DNA from: Strobilurus pachycystidiatus
Lineage: Eukaryota; Basidiomycota; Agaricomycetes; Agaricales; Physalacriaceae
Direction of reading: 5' to 3'
DNA length: 64,000 nucleotides
Assembly (NCBI GenBank): GCA_019915135.1
Contig: JAHLMK010000009.1
Span: 992,001-1,056,000, forward strand
Part shown: in pieces, positions 33,101-44,270 of the stretch
Layout: each line of letters opens with the position of its first letter
How positions within the stretch are numbered: the stretch's first letter is position 1
The notes under the pieces: model-generated
What the model was told of the DNA's origin: nothing
Databases searched by the model: none
What the model saw: only the letters and a program-made list of their open reading frames with translations
Program-made: the position numbers and the translations under genes

Positions 33101-34261
33101 TCAGGAAGAGTCCTCGGGAAGAAGCTGTCGCAAGGAGCCACGGCGACCAGGCGGGACCGCCACATCCAGACGCGATGGGGTCATTTTGACGGCATCCGAA
33201 GAAGTTCTGGTCAAAAGTCCGAGTTCAGCAGTGACCATGATGACGAGAGGTACGAGAATCTGGAAGGGAAGCTTGTCAGTCGACAATGACTTGACTGAGA
33301 AGTGTAGATGAGTACTTACCGTAAGCTGTCCAATCGGATCGTATACGATGTAAAAAGCGTTGTCTCTGGAGAAGTACAGTGCCACATTGATAAGGAGGGC
33401 GGCAGAATACACCACTCCGGACTCGACGACAGTCATCAGGACGAGAAGGTAGAACGATTTGCCAGGTGTTAGACTCTCCGGCTTCCGACTCTTCAAGTAC
33501 CTAACATGAATCCGGTCAGGAATAGTATCACGGAGACGGAATTAGACAAACACAATTCGCGCTGCAATAAGAAGCGTAACAATCAGGTTGGTGGCCAACG
33601 TTAGCACAAAGGTAGTGCCATTCCATCCAAGCAATGCAGGATCGAAAACGGATTTAGATCGAGCAAAGGTGGCTGCCTGACCGAAAGCAGCGACTGAAGA
33701 GCAGAGTTAGCCTGCGAATCCTATAGGATGTAACAGACGCACCAGTGCTTGCTACGAGCAGAATTATGGGCCCGGTACAAATACTGTAGCGTCTTCCCCA
33801 GATCAAGTAGCATCGCCAAACCTAACGAGGATCAGATTTGTTCAATCGCGATTCGATGCAAGGCTCAGTCATACCACAATCAAGTCGCCCAAGATACAGT
33901 TGAACGTGTGCACCACGGATTTTGCGACATGAGTGGGAACGGAAACGTCGTCGAAGAAGGCAACGGGACTGTCGCTGTGTAGAATGAACCCGTCGTAAAG
34001 GCGACAAATGTCCAAAGCCAAACGTGCCGATGCGCCCAGAAACATCACAACGGCCACCGGCAGGAGAAACTTGGTATTGCTTCTGAATTCCCTCGTAGGC
34101 ACGAGAAATAGATAACCGATGAAGAGAATGGCGTTGGCGCCTATCTATCGTCAGATGGATATGTCTAGTTGGGCGTGTAGGGAAGACGCACCGTATAATA
34201 TGGATTCTAGACACACAGCGATCAAGTACGCTCTGTCGGTGCTGAGGCTAGCGGAAGTCAT
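33101..34261 (-). CDS. Seven-helix membrane protein of unknown function
   Basis: Six exons (34261-34192, 34140-33875, 33821-33743, 33693-33552, 33500-33320, 33259-33101) encode 298 residues. The start reads MTSASLSTDRAYLIAVCLES. Hydrophobic segments follow: ILYGANAILFIGYLFLV, FLLPVAVVMFLGASARLALD, CILGDLIVVWRCYLIW, GPIILLVASTVAAFGQAAT, FVLTLATNLIVTLLIAARIV, FYLLVLMTVVESGVVYSAAL and LVPLVIMVTAELGLLT. This gives seven likely membrane helices with a short polar C-terminus. The W-R-x-Y-x-I-W and L-x-x-N-x-x-x-T patterns recur in a large Agaricomycete family of orphan seven-helix proteins. All five introns splice in phase. A receptor-like role is often assumed for such proteins but is not shown here. 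Confidence 0.82.
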
Positions 34262-35134
34262 TGTCGCTCTGGGGCCGTTCGCGCTCGCTTATCCGCCCCA
34301 TTATAAGTGTCCACGGCCAGAACGGAGTAGATGTCAGACATTGATAATTATGCGCTGACTATGCGACATGATTATTGATGTCGATGGTGGCTGGTGGCCC
34401 GCGATGCGATACAATGCATCAAGGGCATCGTTGCCAGGCTATGCATGATGATCTTGAAGCTTTCCGCGAAGCGATTTAGGTCACTGTCAGGTCGAGGATA
34501 CTCATGCTCGTCCCATAGTTGTGGTGGTCAAAAGTACGTCGTCGAATTCTAGCCGTACTGTAGGTGGCGTGGCGTTCGATACGAGAACGAGCAAGAAAGA
34601 GTAGTAGTGGTCCGTGGTGTCGTCACGGACCGCCGAATAATCAACTTCCCACGCCACAAGCGCCTAGGCACAGTATGTGCCGTACTCGCTTTCCTGGCCG
34701 GAGCTCCTCCTACATTGACTCCAGCGGCAAATAAGTGAGGATGGTTCAAGAGGTAGAGCACAACAGAGCAATCTATCAGTACATTCGATACCATACTGGA
34801 GTCTGAACACGCGAAATCAAGGAAAACAAAACTAATGCTACAGAGGGAAAGCAGGACTACACAGCTAGTGACGATACACGAAGAGAGGGAGGGTATATGA
34901 GAGGGTTAACACCTAATCAGATTGTCATTTGAGAAAGTTGATGAGTTACTTAGTTCCTGTCGGGCGCACGAAACATGAACTTGCGTTGCATGGACTTCAA
35001 TCAGGCGTTGCAGAAGGATTTGTTAGATTGTTTCGCCTCGTTTCAGGTCAATCACTCACGAGAGGTGTCAGACTCGAAATCTGTCGCAACAAGCGGTAAG
35101 GAACGCCCGATTAAGCGCTCTGTAAGCCACTCAC
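34262..35134. other. Intergenic region and possible MC1 3' end
   Basis: The right part probably contains the last small exons of caspase-like gene MC1, which I could not place. In the other copies these encode an FSSxEPL-type motif and a short tail. The rest shows no gene. Confidence 0.35.
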
Positions 35135-36841
35135 CGGTATGGTCTGAGCTATGGCACGCCTGCCCTTCCTGAGTGTCAAGGTCCTCACATGCAATCTACA
35201 GTATCCCATTAGCAGACAGATGTATGGAGATGCAGCTGGCCGCTCACTTGACATCGCGCTGGAAGTCACCCAGGCGCGGGCAGGGATTGTCGACTTCACT
35301 TTTGTAAGTGATACGATCCGAGAGCTCGAGAGAATGGGAAGACTTACTCCAGGACCGGATGAGTGCCTGTGTCAGACATCCACCTTTCGAATTCCCATAT
35401 GCTTGCATTCCATCTTTACAGGCCGAGATGCACAGCTACTATCATGTTAGTGGCGAGGCTCACGAACGCTTGACGGTAACCACATACAACAGGTATATGA
35501 CTTGACATTGTCGGACAGCAAAACCCTCTACAGAGTGAGAAGCTGGGTGCTGTTTCAATTGAAAGTGACCTCCAGAGAACTTCCTTCGCTGTAAGACGAG
35601 TCAGCCACGAAACGCAAAACCTTATGTGAGAGATTTACACTTTCTGACCATGACACGAACTGGGCAATGCTATCTCAGCTTTCCGATAGCTATGCTCTCA
35701 AAACGAACTCACGTTTTCCCATCAGGCCTGAACTATCATTGCATTCATTGTGCGGAAGATCTAACCACGGTAGTCAATGATAAGAAAGAGAACGGGAGGG
35801 CATAGCATCGTAGCACGTACCGAGAAGTGTACCACTGTTGCAGCAGTCAAATATAGCCTGAGCCAGGGCGGCCTGAGTGAACAGCTTTGACGAAATAGGC
35901 GGGACAAAGAACCTACAAGGAGAGTGGCGCCTCTGACATTGACGATTGCCTTGATCAAGATTTCGTTGATCATGTCGTCAATGATGCACTGCTCGAACAC
36001 AGTTCTCCCGTCAGAGTCAAATCCTTTACATCCGACAATGACTGTTCAAATCAAACAGACATCAGCGCTGGTGCGTGATGGTTGAAGGAAGCGGACTGAC
36101 GTTCATCCTTCCCATCAACTTCATCAGAGCCTTTGGGGGCATCCTTCTGGATACCGTGGCCGCTATCTGCTAGGCAGTCAATGACTGATTTCGTCATGAA
36201 GTAGTGGCGCACAGTAGAACACATAGTAGCCACCATCGACGAACGTGTCAGCGAAAGCTGTTAATTGTATGGACTACGACGATTGAGAGCTCTACGGCAG
36301 CACAAGCGGCTCAATGCGGACTCACGATTTTATCAGCGGTGGGCACCAGAGCATCCGTCTGTCCGTCGGTGTCAATCATCTTGACCATGTCTTCGTCAGA
36401 AAATCCACCGTCTTGTGTAGATTGAAAGTCAGCGGAAGTGGGAGACCCATTGGGAGCAGACGTGTTCACCTCGCCAGTACGCAGTCATGTTCTCCATGTC
36501 CTTCTCTGCACCCTTCAGAGGCCTGCTGTCGGGGTATGTGATCGCAATGAACAGGCCACGACGGTGAGGAAGGGGCAGAACGCCGTTTAAAGAGCGGCGA
36601 GGGGAATGCATGGGGGACTTTTGCTGTTCCTGCAGTTGCGCATTCTGTTTTATAGCGGTAGTGGGTGGGTCGGCGGTGGCTGGAAGTCGGAATCCTTTTG
36701 GTCCGACCCTGTCCAAAAGCTCACGATATTTGGATGTGCATTCAATGGCATGTCGGGCAAGCTGTAGGCAATGACGGTGTTCGGTGACAGAAGAAAGAAT
36801 TCGATCCCATATGTGCACACCGAAGAAAGCGAACGAAGATC
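35135..36841 (-). CDS. Caspase-like (metacaspase-related) gene MC1, ends incomplete
   Basis: Minus-strand exons join in phase: 36841-36470, 36411-36326, 36273-36213, 36166-36101, 36041-35917, 35857-35821, 35760-35713, 35588-35488, 35435-35356 and further. They encode HRRGLFIAITYPDSRPLKGA and KDMENMTAYWRDGGFSDEDM, the canonical His motif VFYYSGHGIQKDAP, an acidic SDEVDGKDE loop, and the Cys motif AIFDCCNSGTLL. There Asn replaces the usual His after the nucleophile. DLPHNECN follows, then a C-x-G-x-C knuckle (SLCRGFCCPT) and LCISACKDGMQAYGNSKGG. Metacaspases are Arg/Lys-specific cysteine peptidases acting in stress and cell death. The exon at 36841 opens in phase 1, so the gene extends upstream; the 3' end beyond IAQTIP is unresolved. 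Family call strong, activity uncertain. Confidence 0.78.
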
Positions 36842-36868
36842 CTAAAGATGGATCTTTGTGTTACGTTT

Positions 36869-38020
36869 GTTCTGTCAAGCCGCAGAATCATCATTTTGAG
36901 TACTCATTCGTGCGTCCTCGTGAGAATTTGTCGGCAAATCCGCTGTACAGCTAATTAGTAGGTGCGCAGTGCATCAGACAAGATCTCCCTTTGGCACAAA
37001 AAGAGGACACACCTTCTGACAACGGTATGTCGTACACAAAGCGGGTCAAGGTTGCATTTGACAGGACAACGGACCCTATCATATCTCGAGTCTTCTCGGT
37101 GACACGCCGCGGTCAAGTGCCAGTGGACACAGACCTGGATCAAGATCCGCCACGGCTAGGCGTCAAACAGCAGGGATAGGCAATCAGAAAACAGAAGAAG
37201 AAAAATCAACGGTTTGGGAATCCGTCGAGGTGGCGCTGTCCAACTTGAAAACCGTAGTTCGGAATCATTCTCACGACTATGCATGCGCAACCCGAACAGT
37301 GCACATCCTGAAGCACTGCAGCGCCTCAAGCAACACATGATACATGGCCCGCGTAGAAATGGGTCCTGCTGGAAAAAATGATCAAAAGGAATACTTACGT
37401 TGCGCGATTGTATGATCGCTTCAGTCGCACTTTTTCCGAGTCGCTGCGCCCCGCAATCTGGGACAAGGGGACACGCCTCGAGGCACCTTCTGATTCATTC
37501 TGAGTCGGGGAGACTCTCACCTTTTGCGTTCTACATCCCACCATGACATGAACTTGAAATGGGCCTACGTCAGATCTCAGTCTGGAGGGCCGAGGCGAAT
37601 CAGATCCTCGTACCAAAACATACAATCACCACTTGTCGACCGTTCAGTGCTGTGACAAGTACATACCATTGGTTCGGTTTGATGAGAAATTTTCCATTGG
37701 GATTAACGTCCGAGGGCAGTGAGTAACCCAACGGTATGTTGTTGAGAGCCCGTTTGCGATGGTCTTGAACCCCTGGCAGACTCAATGAGATACCCAACTT
37801 AATACAGATAACGAGGGTCTTGCTTCTATAATTATCTACAAAGCGGCATGTAGCAGCGGTTTCAACGCGCTGAGTTACATGGAGACAGATACTTACCTGT
37901 GGACTGCTCGGATAGTTTCGTGCTCCTGCACCATATTACTGAGCAGTCTTTAGTGATCAGAGGCAGAAACTGTTGACCAGGGATCGACATGGTTGACAGC
38001 GCACAGTGCACAAACAGCGA
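36869..38020 (-). other. Probable upstream exons of MC1, unresolved
   Basis: A candidate exon at 37094-37013 (KTRDMIGSVVLSNATLTRFV, then YDIPLSE) ends in phase 1 and fits the first MC1 exon listed. Farther upstream a frame reads KTLVICIKLGISLSLPG and GKFLIKPNQW, and another reads EKVRLKRSYNRAT. The pattern of short beta-prone segments resembles a C2-like domain, but I could not connect all pieces without stop codons. If correct, MC1 would be a larger caspase-like protein with an N-terminal membrane- or partner-binding module, unlike the plus-strand copies. Confidence 0.35.
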
Positions 38021-40640
38021 ATAGAGACTCAATGGCAAACAGACTATTGAGAGGGACCAGTGCCATGGCCGTCAGGTCGTTCACCTGCATGACACTGTTA
38101 CTTGATTGAAGGGCACGAGCAGACTGTGCAAAAGCTCACCTTGATTCTCATAACCGTCGGGCGCTTAGCAGTACTAAACGCTGGGAACGATTCGCACCAG
38201 AGCCGGGCAGGAGCCGGGTTAACAAGTACACACGTGCCGCGGCATTTTCACCTGAAACGCCGACGGCATGGTCTCTACAAGGAACAGGGCGAGCTGAGCA
38301 AACACATAATACCACCCAGTTAGTGAACCATGCGCCTCTGCCTCGCGAGAGTCGGCAAGACTCCTCCGTTTGTTGGTGCGTTGCGACCGTTACGTGCGAC
38401 GTGTATAGTATGTACTGTACGTCTTGCCGAAGATGCCGCGGACAGCGCCGAACGCCTCGGCACAATCAATCACGAACTTCTCCGCTCGCCAGGTACGGAC
38501 GCGTGCCACATGATCCCACATCTCGCACAGAACCGGCTCGGCTGCCGGTGGACAAGTGATGCCCAGTCAGAGATTAGAAGGACCAGCTCGCAATACTTAC
38601 CCGCGTGTGGACGATCTCATCTTTGATCCTTGTGATACGACAGCTCCATATACCGACGCGTGTAGACGATCTCATCTCAGATCCTGGTGATACAATGATT
38701 GCTGAACTTTCGGCAAGTCAAGACCAAACATGGTATCGTTTGCGATTTCTCGGCACTGAACGAAATAAACCCTGCCCGTGATATGTATTGTGAGTCCGCG
38801 TTGCTAACGCTCGTCGCTGAGCATTCCTCCAAATGTTGCATTTGGATGTGTGCCTTGTGTCTGTTGGCAGTTCTGAGTCATCGGAAGAGTCAGACGGCAG
38901 TGTGTGTTTCAAGATGTCGCGAACGGGCATTATTGATCACAGCTTGATAATTCGGCTGAGAATGAACACCATAGACTTGCAGGTGATCTTTATCCATAAA
39001 GCTTCGCGGCGACCTTCTCATCAGCAGCAATCACCGCCTTGACGCAATTCTCCTGATACAGACACAGATGGAGGTAGAAGGGATCGACACCGAGGTACGC
39101 GTCCACATGGCGGGCGTATTGCGTCTCCGCGAATAAGTTATCTATTAATACTCAGCATTGCGCGGATTCTACGCGTAACGCACATCTTTATCAGCTGTCC
39201 GAGTTGCCTTTTAGTCGATCCAAGTATACGTGATACAAGGTGTGGCGTTCGGGGTTGTTAATCCTGAGTCTTCGTGGTAATAGAAAAATCACAGCAACAC
39301 TCGAGTCTGTTTCACAGTAACTTGAGTACGGTGTCAATTGTCAATGCTCAATGAGCGGTTGGGAAACGTGCGGTTATGACCATGGAGAAATCGAGCTGGG
39401 AATGACGATGCGCCAACGGCTCGAGCATACGGTGTTGCTGAGTGTCCGAGTCAACAGCTCTATCTACGTAGCCAACGTGATTTCTTTGGGGGGAATCAGC
39501 GTGGTGGGCTCAACTGCCCAGGAAAACCAGCCGTGGGTCGTGTGCAGTGCCATCTGAGGCTGATGTAATTCCTCAAAGAATGATATCCGGCGACCGACTG
39601 AGACTCGGGGCGCGACGAGATTTCGTACTGTAGATACTTTGTACCGTAATTGTGTGTGGGCGACTCGGACGCGTTCGTTGCTGAGGCACACATAGAAAGT
39701 ACAAAACCCAGACCACAACTGCAGGGTGTTCCGTAGATGTGAGTCCCATGCCATGTGTGCGAAACAAGGTTGTTCACGACAGCAACACGACAGTATCTGT
39801 CTTTGATGGACCCTGCCAGTGACGGTGGGGACGAGAGAACGAGGACGTGACGGCGAAAAATATACCGCGTGAGAAGGAATGGATAGCCTCTCACCAGAAA
39901 TCAATTGACACAGCAGACGGGCAGGTAGCTGGATTCCTGACATACACGAATTGCGCCTGCCATACTCAGAGCATACCGTGGACATTCTCCTCCACGAAAG
40001 AGCTGATGCATTCCCGGTCCATTCGTTCGGAACACACATACACATAGGCTGTATATATGGACCATGGTGCGGCATCAATGACAGGATCTGTCTCTGCCTC
40101 GGGATGACACCCCCGGCTTTGCGAGCAACGTGTTCGATACCCGCATTGAGCGGGGGACACTACTTATTCCGCGCAGGCGCGCTTTTGGGACTACAGCCTC
40201 AGGCCGTAAGGATTTGTGCTTCGTGCTGTGTGAGTCCATCACATGTACGTATGCGTTGTGGTCCGCATACTACTACTAGGCTAGCGACCTGGAGATGTTA
40301 CATAGGTGTGTCAGTCATCATCAACGTTTACAAAACAACATGAGGTTCACCTTCACAGTAGCACGGTGAAGATGGGGCGTGTACATGCTGGAGGAGCTGG
40401 TGCTGTTGTATGAGACAGTGTATTAGCTAGCATCACGAGATGATCGCACCAGGGCGGTGAATGCGGGAAGAAGATCTGGAGAACTCGAAGGAACGCGCCG
40501 GTCTGTGCTACATCTTGTTCAAGTTTTACTACCATGAAAGGCTTGCGGGGAAGGCGCTGACACATAGATTCAAGCTCTTCATTGGTCCCAGGTTTGTGTT
40601 ATTATTCAATACGCGATTCAATCTCAGGCTCATCCTACGC
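38021..40640. other. Gene-poor region, no gene supported
   Basis: Long frames exist on the minus strand (for example 39464-40078), but they overlap other open frames, have unusual composition and no motif, so I do not call them. Upstream exons of MC1 may extend into the left part. Confidence 0.35.
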
Positions 40641-40645
40641 GTGCA

Positions 40646-40903
40646 TCAGATCTGGCCTGTATGGAAGGAATGAGAGAATAACTCACCCGACGCGTTCCCG
40701 TTCGCATTCCCCCCTCCACCTCCATGCTTCCCCTGCTCAAGCGCCGCGAAGTGTCGTTGAAAGAGATGATCCGCAGGGGTCACTTCTGGGTTGGCGGCGA
40801 GGGCGCGCATGTGGGTGAGCGTCTGCACTCTGTGCTTGAGCGCGCGGATGTCCTGCACGTCGGCGTCGGTCATCTTGATGAGGGTGGGCGGGCGGCGCAG
40901 CAT
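40646..40903 (-). CDS. Small hypothetical protein
   Basis: 85 codons from the ATG at 40903, or 75 from the ATG at 40873 (MTDADVQDIRALKHRVQTLT). The sequence is helical and charged (HMRALAANPEVTPADHLFQR) and ends in a Gly/Asn-rich tail. A potential 30-nt intron near the end would not change the frame. Composition looks coding, but I do not recognise a family. Confidence 0.45.
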   Translation of the reverse strand: MLRRPPTLIKMTDADVQDIRALKHRVQTLTHMRALAANPEVTPADHLFQRHFAALEQGKHGGGGGNANGNASGELFSHSFHTGQI

Positions 40904-41294
40904 GATGGGCGCAAGTGGTGAGTGGCGTGGTTGGTGGTTGGTGGTTTGGTTGAGAGTCTTTGTTAGAGTTCAAAGCGATCATCGAAGTGAAGTACGACGT
41001 CACGACACGAGGTGATCATTCACGGTGAAAGAAAGTCGAACTGACATGATGATGATGGGCCCGGGTGTAGGTGGCTGGTATTCCTTTGTCCGTTCGTCAT
41101 CAGAGCAAACCAGGTCCCAGAGCCTCGAATGGGACGCAAGAGCACTTGTACACAACGTAGAGCTTTCTCGACTCTGTAAGGTGATTCCTGAGAGAAATCA
41201 CCTATATCACAGTGGCGCAGGCGTCTAATTAGGTCCATCAATGAGTAAAATGATACATTGCAGAACAGCACCGAGGAAAGTAGTCTGTGAAACA
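40904..41294. other. Intergenic region
   Basis: Upstream flank of the small hypothetical gene and 3' flank of the NOL8-like gene. No gene seen. Confidence 0.4.
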
Positions 41295-42894
41295 TCACTC
41301 CAAATCCCCCGCACCCCCGCCCCTCCTCCGCCTGACCTTCCCCGCCTCCTTCGCCCTCTTCTTCCACCCCCTCGTCAGCTCCCCCCGGTTCTCCTCCCAC
41401 CACTTTTTCACCTCCTCCTCGCTCGCCGTGCGATGGAACCCGCCCGTCGAGGACATGCCGCTCCTCCACTGCTTCTCCACGGCAACGTCAAAGATATCTC
41501 TGACGCGCGATTTGGGTAGGTGAGCGCCAGATGAGAACGACGCGGGCATGGGGAAGAATAGCGGCGCTTTGGGGTCGAGGGTTATGTGCGGCTGGGAGGG
41601 GATGGGGATGGGTTGTGGGATGGGTTGTACGAGGGGCTGGGTGGTGGTGGTGGTGTCTGGTGCGGGGGCGAAGGCAGGCAGGTCGACTTCGGCGTCCTCG
41701 TCCATCTCGAAATCCAGCCCGAGTGAGAACGTCCCTAAGTAATCATTGTAGTCAGTCCCGTGTAGAATCGGTGGAAGAATCGGACGTACCTTCGTCCGCC
41801 CGAGGCGCAAAGAGCGCCTTGAGTTTGTTCTCCTTGGGTGGATCTTTGGGCACCACCTCGTACTCGACGTCCATATCCTCCCGCGTCGCCTCGACGGCCA
41901 CATCCATGTCGATATCCGACTCTGCACCACCCCAGTCCTCGGCATCGTTCCCGAACATGGACGCCAGGAAACCGAGCGTTTGGGATTTTTCGTGCGCCAG
42001 ATCTGTCGCGGTCTCCACCGGATGGGGGAGTTTGGGAGGGATAGATGGGGAAGGGGAAGGAGAGGGTATACGAGGTGGGGCGAGCGATGCTGCTATCTCG
42101 TCTTCGACCTCCTCCGAGTCCTCGCTGGAGCTGGAGTCGGCTGGCTCATGAGCTTCAGGAACGGCGGGTGCGCGAGACGGCAACGCCATAGGCACCAGGT
42201 TTTCGAGCAGGACGCCCTTGAGATGCGACGTCGCGCCCTCCCACCGTCTCGTGTCGATCGTCCTCTTCCGTGCGCGGACCGGTGGCGGCTTGACGCGCTC
42301 CTTCTTTTTCTTTTCGATGCCTGTTTTGGGTTTCTTTACAGCAGCAGCGGTGGATATGGGAGGTGGGAGCGGCCGTTCCGGACGCATGCGCATAGGGCGA
42401 AGAAGGCGACCGGTGGGCGTGAGGACCCATCCTGGGCGCGTCGAGGCGTTTTCGGGCGTGACGAGGGACATGTCTGGTGCTTCGACGGCGCCGTACTTTG
42501 AGTGGCGTATTTTGCGTTTCTTTGGGGGTGATTCCTCTGCCTCCTTGTGCTCTTTCGCGATCCTAACAGATATGAATACAGCGAACTATGAGAAAAGCAC
42601 TACGGCAAACCGTTCGCCAAAATCGGGCTTGGCCTCGCCGATGCGCAGCTTCGCGCCCTTCCACGTCGAGCCGTTGAGGACGTTCTGGCAGCGCGTTAGC
42701 TGGGCCGCTGTAGCTTCGATCGTAACATAGCCGAACGGTCGAAGTCGTCCTACGGCATCTTCCTTGCCAAATCCCTCGACAGCCTTGACGGTGCCAAACG
42801 TCGACAACCGCTTCGCCAGATCATCCGCGGTCAACGCAGCCGTCAGACCCGATATATGCAAGCGTGTCGTAGTAGTCGAAGAGGAAGGATCCAT
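41295..42894 (-). CDS. NOL8/Nop8-like nucleolar RNA-binding protein
   Basis: Three minus-strand exons (42894-42611, 42562-41790, 41734-41295) encode 498 residues. Residues about 10-95 form an RRM: RLHISGLTAALTADDLAKRL, STFGTVKAVEGFGKEDAVGR, FGYVTIEATAAQLTRCQNVL and NGSTWKGAKLRIGEAKPDFG. The W-K-G-x-x-L-x-I-x-x-A-K pattern is typical of NOL8/Nop8. The middle is basic (PPKKRKIRHSKYG, GIEKKKKERVKPPP), then highly acidic (DSSSSEDSEEVEDEIA). The C-terminal block (FSLGLDFEMDEDAEVD, then PLFFPMPASFSSGAHLPKSR and WWEENRGELTRGWKKRAKEA) matches the end of Nop8-type proteins. These act in 60S ribosome assembly in the nucleolus. The first intron uses a GTTTGC donor; splicing there restores GERIAKEHKEAEE. 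It diverges from the eS10 gene with 375 bp between starts. Confidence 0.85.
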
Positions 42895-43269
42895 GAAAAT
42901 GAGATCGGTGGCTGTGCAGTGAATTTGGTGCCCGGGTCCCACCAATTTTGGCTTCCCACGCGCAACGCAGCCATCGACAAAGGCATCCGCTCCCGCTCCC
43001 TCCGCCGCCAGCACCTCAAGCCCCGCCAAGTGAGTCGCGCATCCGATTCCCCGCACCCAGCGCTCCCCGTGGACGGTCGTTTCACGCCAATCGGATCCCA
43101 GGAAGCGCTGGATGGCCGACAGAGATGCTGATGACTCCTGCAGAACTAGGAATTAGTGCGATCGTCTTGTCGCAGTGCGTTGTCTTTGGGATTTCGGAAT
43201 TTGGAGAGCAGAGCGCTGATGCGAGTTGGATTTCCGTAGCTTCCGACCCCAGCCCTTCACCCGCCCAGC
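42895..43269. promoter_or_regulatory. Bidirectional promoter, NOL8-like and eS10 genes
   Basis: A 375-bp gap separates two divergent start codons of ribosome-related genes. No TATA box is evident. Shared regulation is an inference from the arrangement. Confidence 0.45.
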
Positions 43270-43817
43270 ATGATCATCAAGAAAGAGACCCGGCGCACCA
43301 TCTACGAGAACCTCTTCAAGGGTGCGTGCCCTTTCCGTACATACCCTGCCCTGCCAACCCACATTATTCAGAGGGCGTCCTGGTCGCCAAAAAGGACTAC
43401 AATGCGCCCAAGCACGAAGAGCTCGATGTGCCCAACCTCCAAGTGATCAAGGCCCTGCAGAGCCTCACCTCCAAGGGCTTCGTCAAGACCCAGTTCTCGT
43501 GGCAGTACTACTACTACACCCTCACCCCCGAGGGCGTCGAGTTCCTCCGCGAGTGGTGAGTGCCCACAACCCGATTCAGTTAACATCAACATCAACATAA
43601 ACCCAGGCTGCACCTCCCGTCCGAAATCGTCCCCGCCACGCACAAAAAGGCCCCGCGCCCCGCCCGTCCCGCCGGCGTCCGTCCGGGTGGAGGCGACGGT
43701 GCGTACCGTGCGCCCCGCGGAGACAGGGATGACTACCGCAGCAAGAAGGAGAGCGCTGGAGGCGAGTACAGGCCGTCGTTCGCTGGCGGTGTGGGCCGGG
43801 GTGCGCCGAGGGAGTAA
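43270..43817 (+). CDS. RPS10: Ribosomal protein eS10
   Basis: Three exons (43270-43321, 43372-43555, 43607-43817) encode 148 residues. The sequence [80 protein letters not shown] and [14 protein letters not shown] is the highly conserved eS10 winged-helix domain of the 40S subunit beak. A Gly/Arg-rich tail ([20 protein letters not shown]) follows and is often arginine-methylated in this protein. All splice phases fit; the first intron comes after 17 codons, typical for a fungal ribosomal protein gene. Confidence 0.97.
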
Positions 43818-44270
43818 GGGTTACGCGACGCGACTATTATGCTGCTTGTATGAACATGCCATTTGCGTTGACAAGACCAGACCACCCCATATGTGATCCG
43901 TTTTTTTCTCTTCGATGTAGAAAATGGGTGGATTGAACGAGTGCGCTAACTACGACTTTCGAGAGTCATGCCTAGGATTGAATGGCGGTGGGAAGGGAAC
44001 GCACTCAGACTAGGATGCATCAACAACGCCTCAAACCGATGACTTATGCGCAACTTCCCGCCTTCGCGTCCGCCGCTATGGGCTTACGGGCATCAGCATT
44101 GTCCGCGTACGGGTGCGTAGACGTGAACGGACACGACTGAGGCCAATCACTGTCAGTGCAAGAGACGTCAAGCGTGCCTGCATCAATCCGGTCGAATTTA
44201 GGATCAGCGGTCGGGTTTAGGATCAGCGAGTCCTCATTATCAACTGCCACAATTCGACCCAGCGCCACAA
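43818..44270. other. Intergenic region upstream of tandem paralogue 1
   Basis: No gene seen. A 13-base phrase, GGTCGGGTTTAGG-like, near 44210 partly repeats the preceding sequence (two TTTAGGATCAGCG copies, about 44197-44225). Confidence 0.4.

Noticed and set aside
39464..40078. Minus-strand frame of 204 codons
   Set aside because: Three overlapping frames on this strand are equally open, no motif is visible, and no start or splice context supports a gene. It remains possible but unsupported.
41531..42501. Plus-strand frames opposite the NOL8-like gene
   Set aside because: Low-complexity antisense translation of the acidic and basic stretches of the real gene.
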